A stretch of DNA of 64,000 bases from Chloroflexota bacterium (lineage in GTDB: Bacteria > Chloroflexota > Anaerolineae > SpSt-313): NCBI GenBank assembly GCA_029553955.1, contig JAKPJZ010000119.1, positions 1 to 64,000 on the forward strand, written 5' to 3'. This document shows positions 37,253-44,725 of this stretch, piece by piece. The position numbers were made by a program, and so were the translations under genes. Within the stretch, counting starts at the first letter, position 1, and the number at the start of each line of letters is the position of its first letter. The notes under the pieces were generated by a model. That model worked only from the letters and a program-made list of their open reading frames with translations. It was not told the origin of the DNA and searched no databases.

Positions 37253-37318
37253 GCTTTTGCACCCAGCAGAGGCGGCTCCCACGCCGCCAGCCACAGCCGG
37301 CTGCTGGGTGCAGAAAGC
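37253..37318 (+). terminator. Hairpin after rmlA
   Basis: GCTTTTGCACCCAGCAG pairs with CTGCTGGGTGCAGAAAGC; an inner GGCGGC/GCCGCC stem extends it. It starts six bases after the rmlA stop. There is no U-run, so termination is not certain. Confidence 0.5.
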
Positions 37319-37340
37319 AATACCCACTGGGCAGCGCTTC

Positions 37341-37369
37341 TTGCGAAGGGCCCGCGAGAGGAGTATGAT
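37341..37369 (+). promoter_or_regulatory. Possible promoter of the alpha/beta hydrolase gene
   Basis: TTGCGA (37341-37346), 17 bases, TATGAT (37364-37369). If real, the ATG inside it at 37365 cannot be the start codon. Confidence 0.5.
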
Positions 37370-37394
37370 AGAGGCAAAACCAGGTGTGAGGTCT

Positions 37395-38297
37395 ATGGCA
37401 ACCAAGGGTCTCACCTCCAAATCCCGCCCTGCCGCCAGCTATGCCGAGGCGGTGGCCCGCATCGGCGCCCTGCAAGCTGAAGACACGGCTGCGGTCAGCC
37501 CGGTGTCGCGCCTCATCTTCCTGACCCATGGGCAGCAGGCGGAGCGCGCGATCGTCTTCTTCCATGGCTATACGAGCAGCCCAGCGCAGTTTCGCCGGCT
37601 GGGCGAGATGTTCTACGAGCTGGGCTACAACGTGCTCATCCCGCGCCTGCCGCACCACGGCCTGAGCGACCGGCTCGCGCCCGACCACGCCCTGCTCACG
37701 GCCGAGGAGCTCGCCCGTCTGGCCGACGAGGCCAGCGACATCGCCCTGGGCCTGGGCGAGCAGGTGACGGTGGCCGGGCTTTCCATGGGGGGCGTGATGG
37801 CCGGCTGGGCCGCGCAGGAGCGGGCCGAGGTCAGCCTGGCCGCGCCCATCGCCCCCGGCTTTGGCCTCTACCCGCTGCCCGCCCGGCTGGCGCGCCCATT
37901 CACCCACGTCACACTGCGCATGCCCAACGTCTTTCGCTGGTGGGACCCCGTGCTCAAAGACAAGGCGCCCGACCCCGGCTACGGCTACCCGCGCTACTCG
38001 ACGCACGCCCTGGCGCAGATGCTGCGCCTGAGCGCGGCCGTGCAGGCCAAGGCAAAGCACAAGGCGCCCGCGACGCGCAACGTCCTCCTCGTCACCAACG
38101 CCAACGACCTGTCGGTCGACAACCGGACGGCGCAGCGCCTCGTGGCCGCCTGGCAGCGCGCGGGGGCCGAGCACATCCGCTGCTACGAGTTCCCAGCCGG
38201 CCTCGGCCTGCCCCACGATCTCATTGACCCGGCCGAGCCCCTGCAACAGACCGACGTCGTATACCCGGTGCTGGTGGAGCTGCTGCAAGGGCACTGA
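37395..38297 (+). CDS. Alpha/beta hydrolase (carboxylesterase/lysophospholipase-like)
   Basis: 300 residues. FFHGYTSSPAQF (oxyanion region) is near residues 56-67 and the nucleophile elbow GLSMGG near 129-134. A late Asp region (NANDLSVDN) and a C-terminal GLPHDLID histidine complete a plausible triad. The closest known group is esterases and monoacylglycerol lipases. No signal peptide. I take ATG 37395 with AGGTG eight bases upstream; ATG 37365 is in frame but overlaps a probable -10 box. Substrate unknown. Confidence 0.8.
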   Translation: MATKGLTSKSRPAASYAEAVARIGALQAEDTAAVSPVSRLIFLTHGQQAERAIVFFHGYTSSPAQFRRLGEMFYELGYNVLIPRLPHHGLSDRLAPDHALLTAEELARLADEASDIALGLGEQVTVAGLSMGGVMAGWAAQERAEVSLAAPIAPGFGLYPLPARLARPFTHVTLRMPNVFRWWDPVLKDKAPDPGYGYPRYSTHALAQMLRLSAAVQAKAKHKAPATRNVLLVTNANDLSVDNRTAQRLVAAWQRAGAEHIRCYEFPAGLGLPHDLIDPAEPLQQTDVVYPVLVELLQGH

Positions 38298-38414
38298 GGA
38301 TGCTGGCGGAACTGGGGGAACTCATGGGGTATATCCCGGAAGCGTCGGGGCATATTCCACGAGTCCCGGAAAGCGTGCAGGTTGGTATCCACCACGAGGT
38401 GGTCTGTCATTCCG

Positions 38415-38672
38415 AGTACCCCAGGGTCGCCGCAACCCTGCGCCAGGCGGATGACGTCGCACTGTAGCCGCGGCATCGTGCCGCGCGGGAGAGTCCCGCG
38501 GCAACATACCGCGCCTACGGGCCGGCGGCCGACGTCGTGAGCAGTACCCCAGGGTCGCCGCAACCCTGCGCCAGGCGGATGACGTCGCATCGTAGCCGCG
38601 GCATCGTGCCGCGCGGGAGAGTCCCGCGGCAACATGTCGCGCCTACGGGCCGGCGGCCGACGTCGTGAGCAG
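38415..38672. repeat. 128-bp tandem duplication
   Basis: The sequence from AGTACCCCAGGGTCGCCGCA is repeated 128 bases later with few changes. Each unit contains GCGGGAGAGTCCCGC hairpins and the palindromic GACGTC. The region 38298-38906 holds no supported gene. Confidence 0.85.
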
Positions 38673-38779
38673 GAGGCGGCTCGTGCGGGGCACGGACCGC
38701 CGACAGAGCAATCTCATAGCTGCAAGCGCAGCGCAGCAGCTTGCACGCATTGCACAAGCCCGGTGCGGGCCCCTCAAGG

Positions 38780-38857
38780 AGGGGTTTTGGGAGGCTGGCA
38801 CCGATGCCCTGCCCCCCGCGGGGGGCAGGGCATCGGTGCCAGCCTCCCAAAACCCCT
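38780..38857. repeat. Long perfect palindrome P6 (78 bp)
   Basis: Arms of 39 bases meet without a loop at 38818/38819 in CCCCG|CGGGG, no mismatch. The outer end reads AGGGGTTTTGGG. Flank A is on the left (38742-38779; AAGCCCGGTGCGGGCCCC). It lies 50 bases before the next gene. Confidence 0.95.
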
Positions 38858-38906
38858 TGCCCAAGGCTTGGGGCCGGAGCAGGTATCTTAACAGGAGAAG
38901 TGGTGC

Positions 38907-39536
38907 ATGAAGGCGATCCGGCGTGCGTGGGAGACTGTTCAGGAGTACCGGCGCGCCTACCTGGCGCTGAACCTGGCCTACTATGGCCTGGTCATCCTGG
39001 GCATGATCTATGTGTCGACAAACCCGTCGCTGCAACAGTCGCTGCTCGAGTCGGTGGGCGCTGCCTTTGCCGAAGGGCCGCTGACGGCGGTGGCCGGCGC
39101 CTATGGTGGCGGCCAGGTGCTGGCAGCGATGGGCATCACCTTTGCGGTCAACCTGCTGCTGGGCACCCTGGTGCAGATCACCCTGCCCTCGCTGATCGTG
39201 CCCTTTTTCGGCGTGCTCATGGGCCTGTACCGGGCGGTGCTCTGGGGGCTGCTGCTCTCGCCGGCCAGCCCGCAGGTTGCCGGGCCGATGATCCCCCACT
39301 CGCTGACCCTGCTCTTGGAGGGACAGGGGTACATCATCGCCATGCTGGGCGTCTACATCCAGGGCAAAGCCTTCCTCTGGCCGCGCAGCGTGGGCGCTGA
39401 GGGCCACCGGCAGGGCTACGTGGCCGGGCTGAAGCGAGCAGCGTGGCTCTACCTGCTGGTGGCAGTGGTCTTGGCGATAGCAGCCATCTACGAGGCGCTG
39501 GAGGTCATCTACCTGGCGCCGCTGTTCGTGAGGTGA
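38907..39536 (+). CDS. SpoIIM-like (DUF95-type) membrane protein
   Basis: 209 residues with about five hydrophobic segments (near 20-37, 70-95, 97-125, 140-155 and 175-200). The layout, an Arg-rich cytoplasmic start, then GITFAVNLLLGTLVQITLP and FFGVLMGLYRAVLWG, resembles stage II sporulation protein M-like proteins, which occur widely in non-sporulating bacteria. Function unknown; in sporulators SpoIIM works in peptidoglycan degradation. The start follows AGGAG with a long 9-10 base spacing. The next gene begins four bases after its stop. Confidence 0.6.
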   Translation: MKAIRRAWETVQEYRRAYLALNLAYYGLVILGMIYVSTNPSLQQSLLESVGAAFAEGPLTAVAGAYGGGQVLAAMGITFAVNLLLGTLVQITLPSLIVPFFGVLMGLYRAVLWGLLLSPASPQVAGPMIPHSLTLLLEGQGYIIAMLGVYIQGKAFLWPRSVGAEGHRQGYVAGLKRAAWLYLLVAVVLAIAAIYEALEVIYLAPLFVR

Positions 39537-39539
39537 GCC

Positions 39540-40961
39540 GTGTTTCCGCCCATCTTCCCCATCTACATTCCGGCGCTGGCGCCGCTGCACCCCTACGCGC
39601 CGCTCGTGTGGCTGGGCGGGGTGGTGGGGCTGTGGCTGACGCGCTACACCCACCAGCTCGGCCGGCGCTGGGGCGCGGGCTACTATATCGTCTCGGCGCT
39701 CATCCGGCCGGTGGGGGTCGTGCTGCTCGCGGCGGGCTGGCTGGCGCTGTATGCGCCGACGGTCTTGGCCGGCTCCAGGCTCTTCGGCCGGCCGGTGGGC
39801 TGGCTGCCGCGCGGCAATGCCTGGGATGTGGTCTGGTGGGCGGGCGTCGTGCTCTCCTGTGCCCTCGACGTGTGGGCCATCCTGGCGCTGGGGCTGCGCC
39901 GCTCCTTCCTCTTCCGCCACGTGGAGGACCGGCTGGTGACGAGCGGCCCCTACGCCCTGGTGCGCCATCCGCAGTTCCTCTCGACCATCGCGCTGACGTT
40001 CTGCAGCATCCGGCTCTTCGACCCGTTCGCTGTGCCGTGGGGCATGTTGGGCGGGGCCGTCTTCTACCGCTCGCTCAACGCCAACTGGGTGCTGCTGGCG
40101 CTGGCGCTGTGGCTGCTGAGCATCCTCGAGGAACGGGAGTTGGTGGCCCACTTTGGCGAGGCGTACCGGGCCTATGCGCGGCGCGTGCCGCGGCTCTGGC
40201 CGACCTTCCCGGCACAACGGGCCGCGCTCCGCGTCCATCTCGGAGATTGGTGCCGAACTCACCGCAGAGGCGCAGAGGGCGCGGAGGTTTCCTGTCATTG
40301 CGAGGAGGCGGCCGGGGCCGCCGACGAAGCAATCCCCAATCCGCGGCTTGGAGATTGCTTCGCTCCGCTCGCAATGACGCTCCAACTCTGCGCCTCTGCA
40401 GTGCTTCTGCCGGGTCGTCTGCTGCAGCAGGTGACGCTGCGCTGGGGACGCCCCTTCTACGCGCTGGCGCGCCTGGGCGAGCTGGGGCTGGCGGCGGTGG
40501 CCTGCGGCACGGTGGTGGTGGCCGGCCGCCAACTGATGCTGCTGTGGGGCGGGCCGCTGGCGCTGCTGCGTGACAACCAATGGGCCGACATCCTCTGCTG
40601 GCTGGGCACGGCCGGCTTTCTGGCGCTGGGCGGCTGGGCCATCGCAACGGCGGGGCTGCGGCGCACGCTCTGCTTCTGGCGGCCGCCCGAGCCGCCCCCG
40701 CTAGGAGGCCCGTTCGCCCTGGTGCGCCACCCGCTGCTCCTGGCGGCTGTTGGTGTGACCCTGCTGGCGACGCGCCCCTTCGAGCCCTGGCCCTTCGCGG
40801 TCACTGTGCTCGGCCGCGACTATCCCTTCGGCGCGCACTGGCTGCCCTACACCCTGCTCGCCTGGCTCCTGGCATTGCTGGAGGACTGGCTGGCCGGCGG
40901 CAAGTTGGGCGAGGCGGTGGAGGGCAATGCGTCGCGCCTGCCGCGATTGATCCCGAACTGA
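39540..40961 (+). CDS. Membrane protein with two tandem isoprenylcysteine-methyltransferase-like halves
   Basis: 473 residues. The first half has about five membrane helices and the motif LVTSGPYALVRHPQFLST near residues 138-155, then ELVAHFGEAYRAYARRVP, as in ICMT/PEMT-type membrane methyltransferases. The second half repeats the fold with LGGPFALVRHPLLLAAV near 390 but ends in a weaker LGEAVEGNASRLP. Between the halves (about residues 237-288) the DNA is a nested inverted repeat translated in frame. GTG start at 39540, coupled to the upstream gene. Substrate unknown; the second half may be inactive. Confidence 0.7.
   Translation: MFPPIFPIYIPALAPLHPYAPLVWLGGVVGLWLTRYTHQLGRRWGAGYYIVSALIRPVGVVLLAAGWLALYAPTVLAGSRLFGRPVGWLPRGNAWDVVWWAGVVLSCALDVWAILALGLRRSFLFRHVEDRLVTSGPYALVRHPQFLSTIALTFCSIRLFDPFAVPWGMLGGAVFYRSLNANWVLLALALWLLSILEERELVAHFGEAYRAYARRVPRLWPTFPAQRAALRVHLGDWCRTHRRGAEGAEVSCHCEEAAGAADEAIPNPRLGDCFAPLAMTLQLCASAVLLPGRLLQQVTLRWGRPFYALARLGELGLAAVACGTVVVAGRQLMLLWGGPLALLRDNQWADILCWLGTAGFLALGGWAIATAGLRRTLCFWRPPEPPPLGGPFALVRHPLLLAAVGVTLLATRPFEPWPFAVTVLGRDYPFGAHWLPYTLLAWLLALLEDWLAGGKLGEAVEGNASRLPRLIPN
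40256..40404. mobile_element. Nested palindromic element inserted in a coding gene
   Basis: Outer arms ACCGCAGAGGCGCAGAG (40261) and CTCTGCGCCTCTGCAGT (to 40402) belong to the CGCAAAG family. Inside them GTCATTGCGAG (40294) pairs with CTCGCAATGAC (to 40378), and inside that GAAGCAATC pairs with GATTGCTTC. The inner CATTGCGAGGAGGC element recurs at 54999-55036. The frame of the host gene is kept through all of it. Confidence 0.85.
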
Positions 40962-41022
40962 GGCCCCGTGCTCTTCCTGGCACCTTTCTTGCTGTAGAGC
41001 CCTCACGGCCCGCTCTCTTCGG

Positions 41023-41028
41023 TATACT
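41023..41028 (+). promoter_or_regulatory. -10 box before the TspO-like gene
   Basis: TATACT 20 bases before the start codon, so any leader would be very short. No good -35 box was found. Confidence 0.35.
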
Positions 41029-41047
41029 CTGCGGGCCTGGAGGCGCC

Positions 41048-41809
41048 ATGGACCGCGATCTTGCGCGCGTGGTAGCCAACATTATCGCCTACGTGGCGGT
41101 GGTCGCCGTGAATGCCGCGGCGAGCATTGTGCGCTTCAACGGCCAGACGACGGCCGATGTCTCCAACCGCTTCCCCACCCTAGTCACCCCGGCCGGCTAT
41201 GCGTTCATCATCTGGGGGATCATCTATATCTTCCTGGCCGGTTTTATCGTCTACCAGGCACTCCCCGCTCAACGGCGCAACCCTCGCCTGCAGCGCATCG
41301 GTTGGCTCTTCGTCCTCAGTTCGGCAGCCAACATCGCCTGGATCTTTTTGTGGTCCTACAACATCTTTGCGGCCACACTGGTGGCGATCTTTATCCTGCT
41401 GGGCTCGCTGATCTCCATCTATCTGCTCTTCGACATTGGCCTGGTGCGGCTGCCCTTCATCGAGCAGTGGCTGATTAACGCCCCCTTCTCCATCTACCTG
41501 GCCTGGATTACGGTGGCCTCGATTGCCAACGTCGCAGTGGCGCTGACGGCCTTTGGCTGGAACGGCTTTGGCCTGGCGCCCGTGGTGTGGGCTGTGGCGT
41601 TGGTCACCATCGCGACCGGCATCGCTGCGGCGGTCGCCTGGACCCGAGTGGACCTGGCGTACGTGGCAGTCATCGTCTGGTCCCTTACAGCCATTGCGGT
41701 GCGCCAGGCGGGGGTGCGTGAGGTCGTGCTGGCGGCGTGGGCCGGTTCGGCTGCAGTCGTGGTGGTGTTGATCATCGCGGCAGTGCGCCGAGGATGGGTG
41801 TCGGCATAG
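41048..41809 (+). CDS. TspO/MBR-related membrane protein
   Basis: 253 residues, seven or eight hydrophobic segments. WGIIYIFLAGFIVYQALP, then SSAANIAWIFLWSYN near residues 97-111 and a later APFSIYLAWITVASIANV resemble the longer TspO-related (tryptophan-rich sensory) proteins, which are about twice as long as the five-helix core form. Ligands in the TspO family are tetrapyrroles and similar compounds; for this longer branch the role is unknown. ATG 41048 follows TGGAGG. A 38-bp palindrome follows the stop. Confidence 0.6.
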   Translation: MDRDLARVVANIIAYVAVVAVNAAASIVRFNGQTTADVSNRFPTLVTPAGYAFIIWGIIYIFLAGFIVYQALPAQRRNPRLQRIGWLFVLSSAANIAWIFLWSYNIFAATLVAIFILLGSLISIYLLFDIGLVRLPFIEQWLINAPFSIYLAWITVASIANVAVALTAFGWNGFGLAPVVWAVALVTIATGIAAAVAWTRVDLAYVAVIVWSLTAIAVRQAGVREVVLAAWAGSAAVVVVLIIAAVRRGWVSA

Positions 41810-41811
41810 CA

Positions 41812-41849
41812 GCGGGTCTCGCGCACGGCATGCCGTGCGCGAGACCCGC
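41812..41849. terminator. Perfect 38-bp palindrome between convergent genes
   Basis: GCGGGTCTCGCGCACGGCA and its exact complement, no loop. It lies between the ends of two convergent genes and may stop transcription from both. It lacks the outer GGGGTT and the flanks of the P1-P8 family. Confidence 0.6.
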
Positions 41850-41863
41850 TCATTCCAGCGGCG

Positions 41864-42114
41864 CTAGCGGCGCGCCAACCCAGCAATCGCCAGCAGGATC
41901 ACCGAGCCGATAACGGCGACGACAAAGCTTGGCAGGTTGAAGGCGAACCAGTAGCTGTGCCCCGTCACCACCTCCATCAGCAACCCCCAATGAAGGCGCC
42001 GACGACGCCGATAATGGCATTGAGCAGGCAACCCTGCCGGCGGTGCGTGCCGGCAATGTGGCCGGCCACCCAGCCGGCGAGGGCGCCAAAGATGAGCCAG
42101 GTCAATGGTCCCAT
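41864..42114 (-). pseudogene. GlsB/YeaQ/YmgE-family membrane protein, frameshifted
   Basis: Translation from 42114 gives MGPLTWLIFGALAGWVAGH and continues through NAIIGVVGAFIGG, then hits a stop. The continuing family sequence LLMEVVTGHSYWFAFNLPS up to the stop at 41864 is in another frame. Adding one G to the run at 41984-41988 (five C on the plus strand) joins both parts into an 83-residue protein of the usual form. It is either a real frameshift in a homopolymer or a sequencing error. RBS AGGAGA and reverse TATAAT (42160-42155) are intact. Family members are small stress-linked membrane proteins. Confidence 0.85.
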
Positions 42115-42224
42115 AGTTCTCTCCTGATTCCAATGGTGGCTGCAGTTCGACTGTATTATACCATAACTATAGAAGCGAACCTTTTCTCGCCGCTGTGTAT
42201 ACTAGAGGCAGAAGGCCTTCATGC

Positions 42225-42330
42225 CCACAGGCGTGCGCACGAGCTCGAGCTCAGGCTCGCCAGCCAGCAGTGAGTCTCTGCCAATTGGCCAATCGCCAGG
42301 GGAATCGGTGCATCAGGGATACCGCGGGAG
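42225..42330. repeat. Fragment of the MITE-like element (copy 3)
   Basis: CGAGCTCGAGCTCAGGCTCG, then GAGTCTCTGCCAAT and GGGGAATCGGTG match the right half of the element at 19492-19680. No left end was found. The rest of 42115-42462 holds only the promoter of the GlsB-type gene and a TATACT at 42394. Confidence 0.65.
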
Positions 42331-42462
42331 ATCAGGCCTATCCTGTCTGCAGGCATCTCTGCATGATTACTCGCAGACAGAGCGCTCTCATGTTATACTT
42401 GACGCCAACGATGGCCTGGTTCTGCAGCATGTGGTGAGACCCGATGGGCAGGAGGTGTACAA

Positions 42463-42708
42463 ATGATCGAGCGCATCTCGGTTGATCCCAAGATCCACTT
42501 CGGCAAGCCCTGCGTGGCGGGCACACGCATCACCGTTCGCGATGTACTGGAGCTCATCAACGAGGGCCTTCCGTTCGACGAGATCATCCGCGGCTATTAC
42601 CCAGATCTCCAGGTCGAGGACATCCGTGCCCGCGTGCGCTACGCCATCGCCCTCATCTCATCTGAGGACATCGACCTCAGGGCAGCATCGGCAAGAGGTT
42701 CCTTCTGA
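42463..42708 (+). CDS. DUF433-family antitoxin-like protein
   Basis: 81 residues: ISVDPKIHFGKPCVAGTRI, then VRDVLELINEGLPFDEIIRGYPDL-type sequence and EDIRARVRYAIALI. DUF433 proteins are small helix-turn-helix proteins, often the antitoxin next to a PIN-like (DUF5615) toxin. No toxin frame follows here; the next gene is a DNA methyltransferase 163 bases on. ATG 42463 behind AGGAGGTG; TATACT at 42394-42399 may be the -10. Confidence 0.85.
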   Translation: MIERISVDPKIHFGKPCVAGTRITVRDVLELINEGLPFDEIIRGYYPDLQVEDIRARVRYAIALISSEDIDLRAASARGSF

Positions 42709-42803
42709 ACCAAGGGCCTCTGCGTGTTCCAGTGCCTCTGACAGGATTGCCGAGCCGCCCAGCGCCACAGGCCGAGAGGGCGTGAAAGCTCCGCTGGCAC
42801 GAT

Positions 42804-42832
42804 TTGACAACGACGTCTAGACGTCTTACACT
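42804..42832 (+). promoter_or_regulatory. Promoter of the methyltransferase gene with a palindromic operator
   Basis: TTGACA (42804-42809), 17 bases, TACACT (42827-42832). The spacer contains the perfect 14-base palindrome GACGTCTAGACGTC (42812-42825), well placed for a repressor. Candidates are the DUF433 protein upstream or the methyltransferase itself. Confidence 0.7.
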
Positions 42833-42871
42833 ATATGCACAGTCTGTAGTCACTATTCCAGTGGAGGCACC

Positions 42872-44023
42872 ATGGCGAGCAAGCGGCGCCCAGGCGAAGT
42901 CAGGGACGCGATCCTCAGGGTGCTTTCCCTGAGGCCGGAGGGGGTCACACTCCCCGAGATCGAGCGCGGGGTGGAGGAGTTGATCGGCGATGCGGCACCC
43001 TCGAGCGTGCGCTCTTACCTGCGGCTCAACACGCCAGCGCTCTTCGTGCGCAACGCCAGAGGCTGCTATGCACTGCGGGAGAGCAGCGTGCAGGAGTATG
43101 AGGTTCAGGAGTCGGCGTCTGCGACGCACTGGCCATCCTTCTCATTCGGCCAGGCCACCCTCTACAATGCCGATTGCTTCGAGTGGCTGCGCGCACAGCC
43201 GGAGAACTCGGTACATGCGGTGGTGACGGACCCTCCCTATGGCCTGCTCGAGTACACGGCGGAGCAACAGGAGAAGCTAAGGAACGGCAAGGGCGGCGTA
43301 TGGCGCATTCCTCCCTCGTTCGACGGCACAAAGCGCTCTCCTCTGCCACGCTTCACCGTGCTATCAAACCAGGATCTTCATGCCCTCGAGCAGTTCTTCC
43401 ACCACTGGGCGCAACTCCTGCTGCCAGTGCTCGTGCCTGGGGCGAACGTTGTGGTCGCGAGCAACCCTCTTCTGTCATACATCGTTTCCAACGCGCTGGC
43501 GCGTGCCGGGCTGGAGCGCCGTGGAGAGATTGTTCGCCTTGTGATGACGATGCGTGGTGGAGATCGGCCCAAGGCAGCGCACGAGCAGTTCCCTGGGGTG
43601 AGCGTGATGCCGCGCTCGATGTGGGAGCCCTGGCTGTTGTTCAGAAAGCCCATCGAGGGCCGAGTTCAGGACAATTTGCGCAAGTGGAAGACCGGCGGTT
43701 TCCGCAGGCCGTCGAGCGAGAGGCCATTTGGAGACGTCATCACATCGGCTCCCACTCACAAGTCGGAACGAGCTGTTGCTCCGCACCCAAGCCTGAAGCC
43801 TCAGCAGTTCCTGCGCGTTGTCGTGCGCGGCGTGCTGCCCCTGGGAGAGGGCATCGTCCTGGACCCGTTTAGTGGATCAGGCTCAACTCTCGCCGCGGCA
43901 GAGGCGGTGGGATACCGGAGCATCGGCGTCGAGCACGATATCTGCTACTACGAGATGGCGCGCCAATCAATCCCCGCGCTTGCCGCTCTCAGGAACGGCC
44001 TCAACTACTCCCTCAACCTGTAG
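42872..44023 (+). CDS. Type II DNA methyltransferase, beta class, with N-terminal winged helix
   Basis: 383 residues. Residues 5-75 look like a winged helix (EVRDAILRVLSLRPEGVTLPEI) of the kind attached to restriction enzymes. The catalytic motif VVTDPPYG is near 116-123 and the SAM motif DPFSGSGSTLAAAEAVGY near 330-347; this order is that of beta-class N4-cytosine or N6-adenine methyltransferases. It would protect DNA from the adjacent endonuclease, whose gene overlaps its end by 19 bases in the opposite direction. The winged helix could give autoregulation at 42812. Recognition site unknown. Confidence 0.88.
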   Translation: MASKRRPGEVRDAILRVLSLRPEGVTLPEIERGVEELIGDAAPSSVRSYLRLNTPALFVRNARGCYALRESSVQEYEVQESASATHWPSFSFGQATLYNADCFEWLRAQPENSVHAVVTDPPYGLLEYTAEQQEKLRNGKGGVWRIPPSFDGTKRSPLPRFTVLSNQDLHALEQFFHHWAQLLLPVLVPGANVVVASNPLLSYIVSNALARAGLERRGEIVRLVMTMRGGDRPKAAHEQFPGVSVMPRSMWEPWLLFRKPIEGRVQDNLRKWKTGGFRRPSSERPFGDVITSAPTHKSERAVAPHPSLKPQQFLRVVVRGVLPLGEGIVLDPFSGSGSTLAAAEAVGYRSIGVEHDICYYEMARQSIPALAALRNGLNYSLNL

Positions 44024-44613
44024 ACCCAGCCCTGCCGCAACCTCTCGATGCCCTCTCGATGGAGGGTCGCGGTCCGCGTTCCCAGTTCACCGCGAGGGTT
44101 CTTCCGAAAGTCTGCCTTGGTGACGTGGGCGATGTAGACCTCGGTGAAGGCCATTGGGCTGCGGTCGCGGGCGGGCTCGGATTCGGTATCGACCTCATAC
44201 ACGAAAACGCACATGTACTGATCCCTTGCCCCATGCGTGTCGACGGCGCCCCCTGCCTTGCGCGTGGTCTTGACCTCGACGCCCTCCGAGCCCGACCTGA
44301 TACTGTCCTGTGGGTACACGCCTCTGACGACCAGGTCGGGGTGGCCGTTGTGATAGCGGTTGACGGTGAGGGTTCGCGAATGCTTGGCGAGGCTCGCGGT
44401 CAGCATGTCGGAGAGGAACCCAGACATGATGGCGGGGCGTAGCATGTCGTCGAGGCGCTCCAACCCCCGCTACACCAATGCCCTATTCACGTCAAAGAAA
44501 AAGTCATAGACGTCCTGCATCGCCATCTCAAAGTCTTTGAGGCGCAACTCGAACGGCAGTGGGAGATGGCGGTTGAACCTGGATGGATCGGGTTTGTTGG
44601 CGACGATTCCCAC
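44005..44613 (-). pseudogene. Type II restriction endonuclease with in-frame TAG
   Basis: From GTG 44613 (AGGAGG upstream) the frame encodes ANKPDPSRFNRHLPLPFEL and on to DVNRALV, then TAG at 44472-44470. Without a shift it continues as RGLERLDDMLRPAIMSG to the stop at 44005. The long part carries HPDLVVRG and GVEVKTTRKAGG, a PD-(D/E)xK nuclease core. Together about 202 codons, a normal small endonuclease. A restart at TTG 44463 would give 152 residues lacking the first 50. The gene is probably dead or reduced; amber readthrough cannot be excluded. It is convergent with the methyltransferase. Confidence 0.75.
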
Positions 44614-44725
44614 GTTCCCTCCTGGAGTGTCCACTGAAGGTACCGAGAAAATCGGTCAAGTAATCGAATGGGCGATGTAGCCTAGCCCCTTGTGGGCGTT
44701 GTAGGGCGCCGATCTATGAAGGTGC

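Noticed and set aside
44656-44720. End of an IS481/IS3-type transposase (YNAHKGLGY)
   Set aside because: Only a nine-residue likeness, the conserved Arg-Pro before the His is missing, and no further transposase sequence is present.
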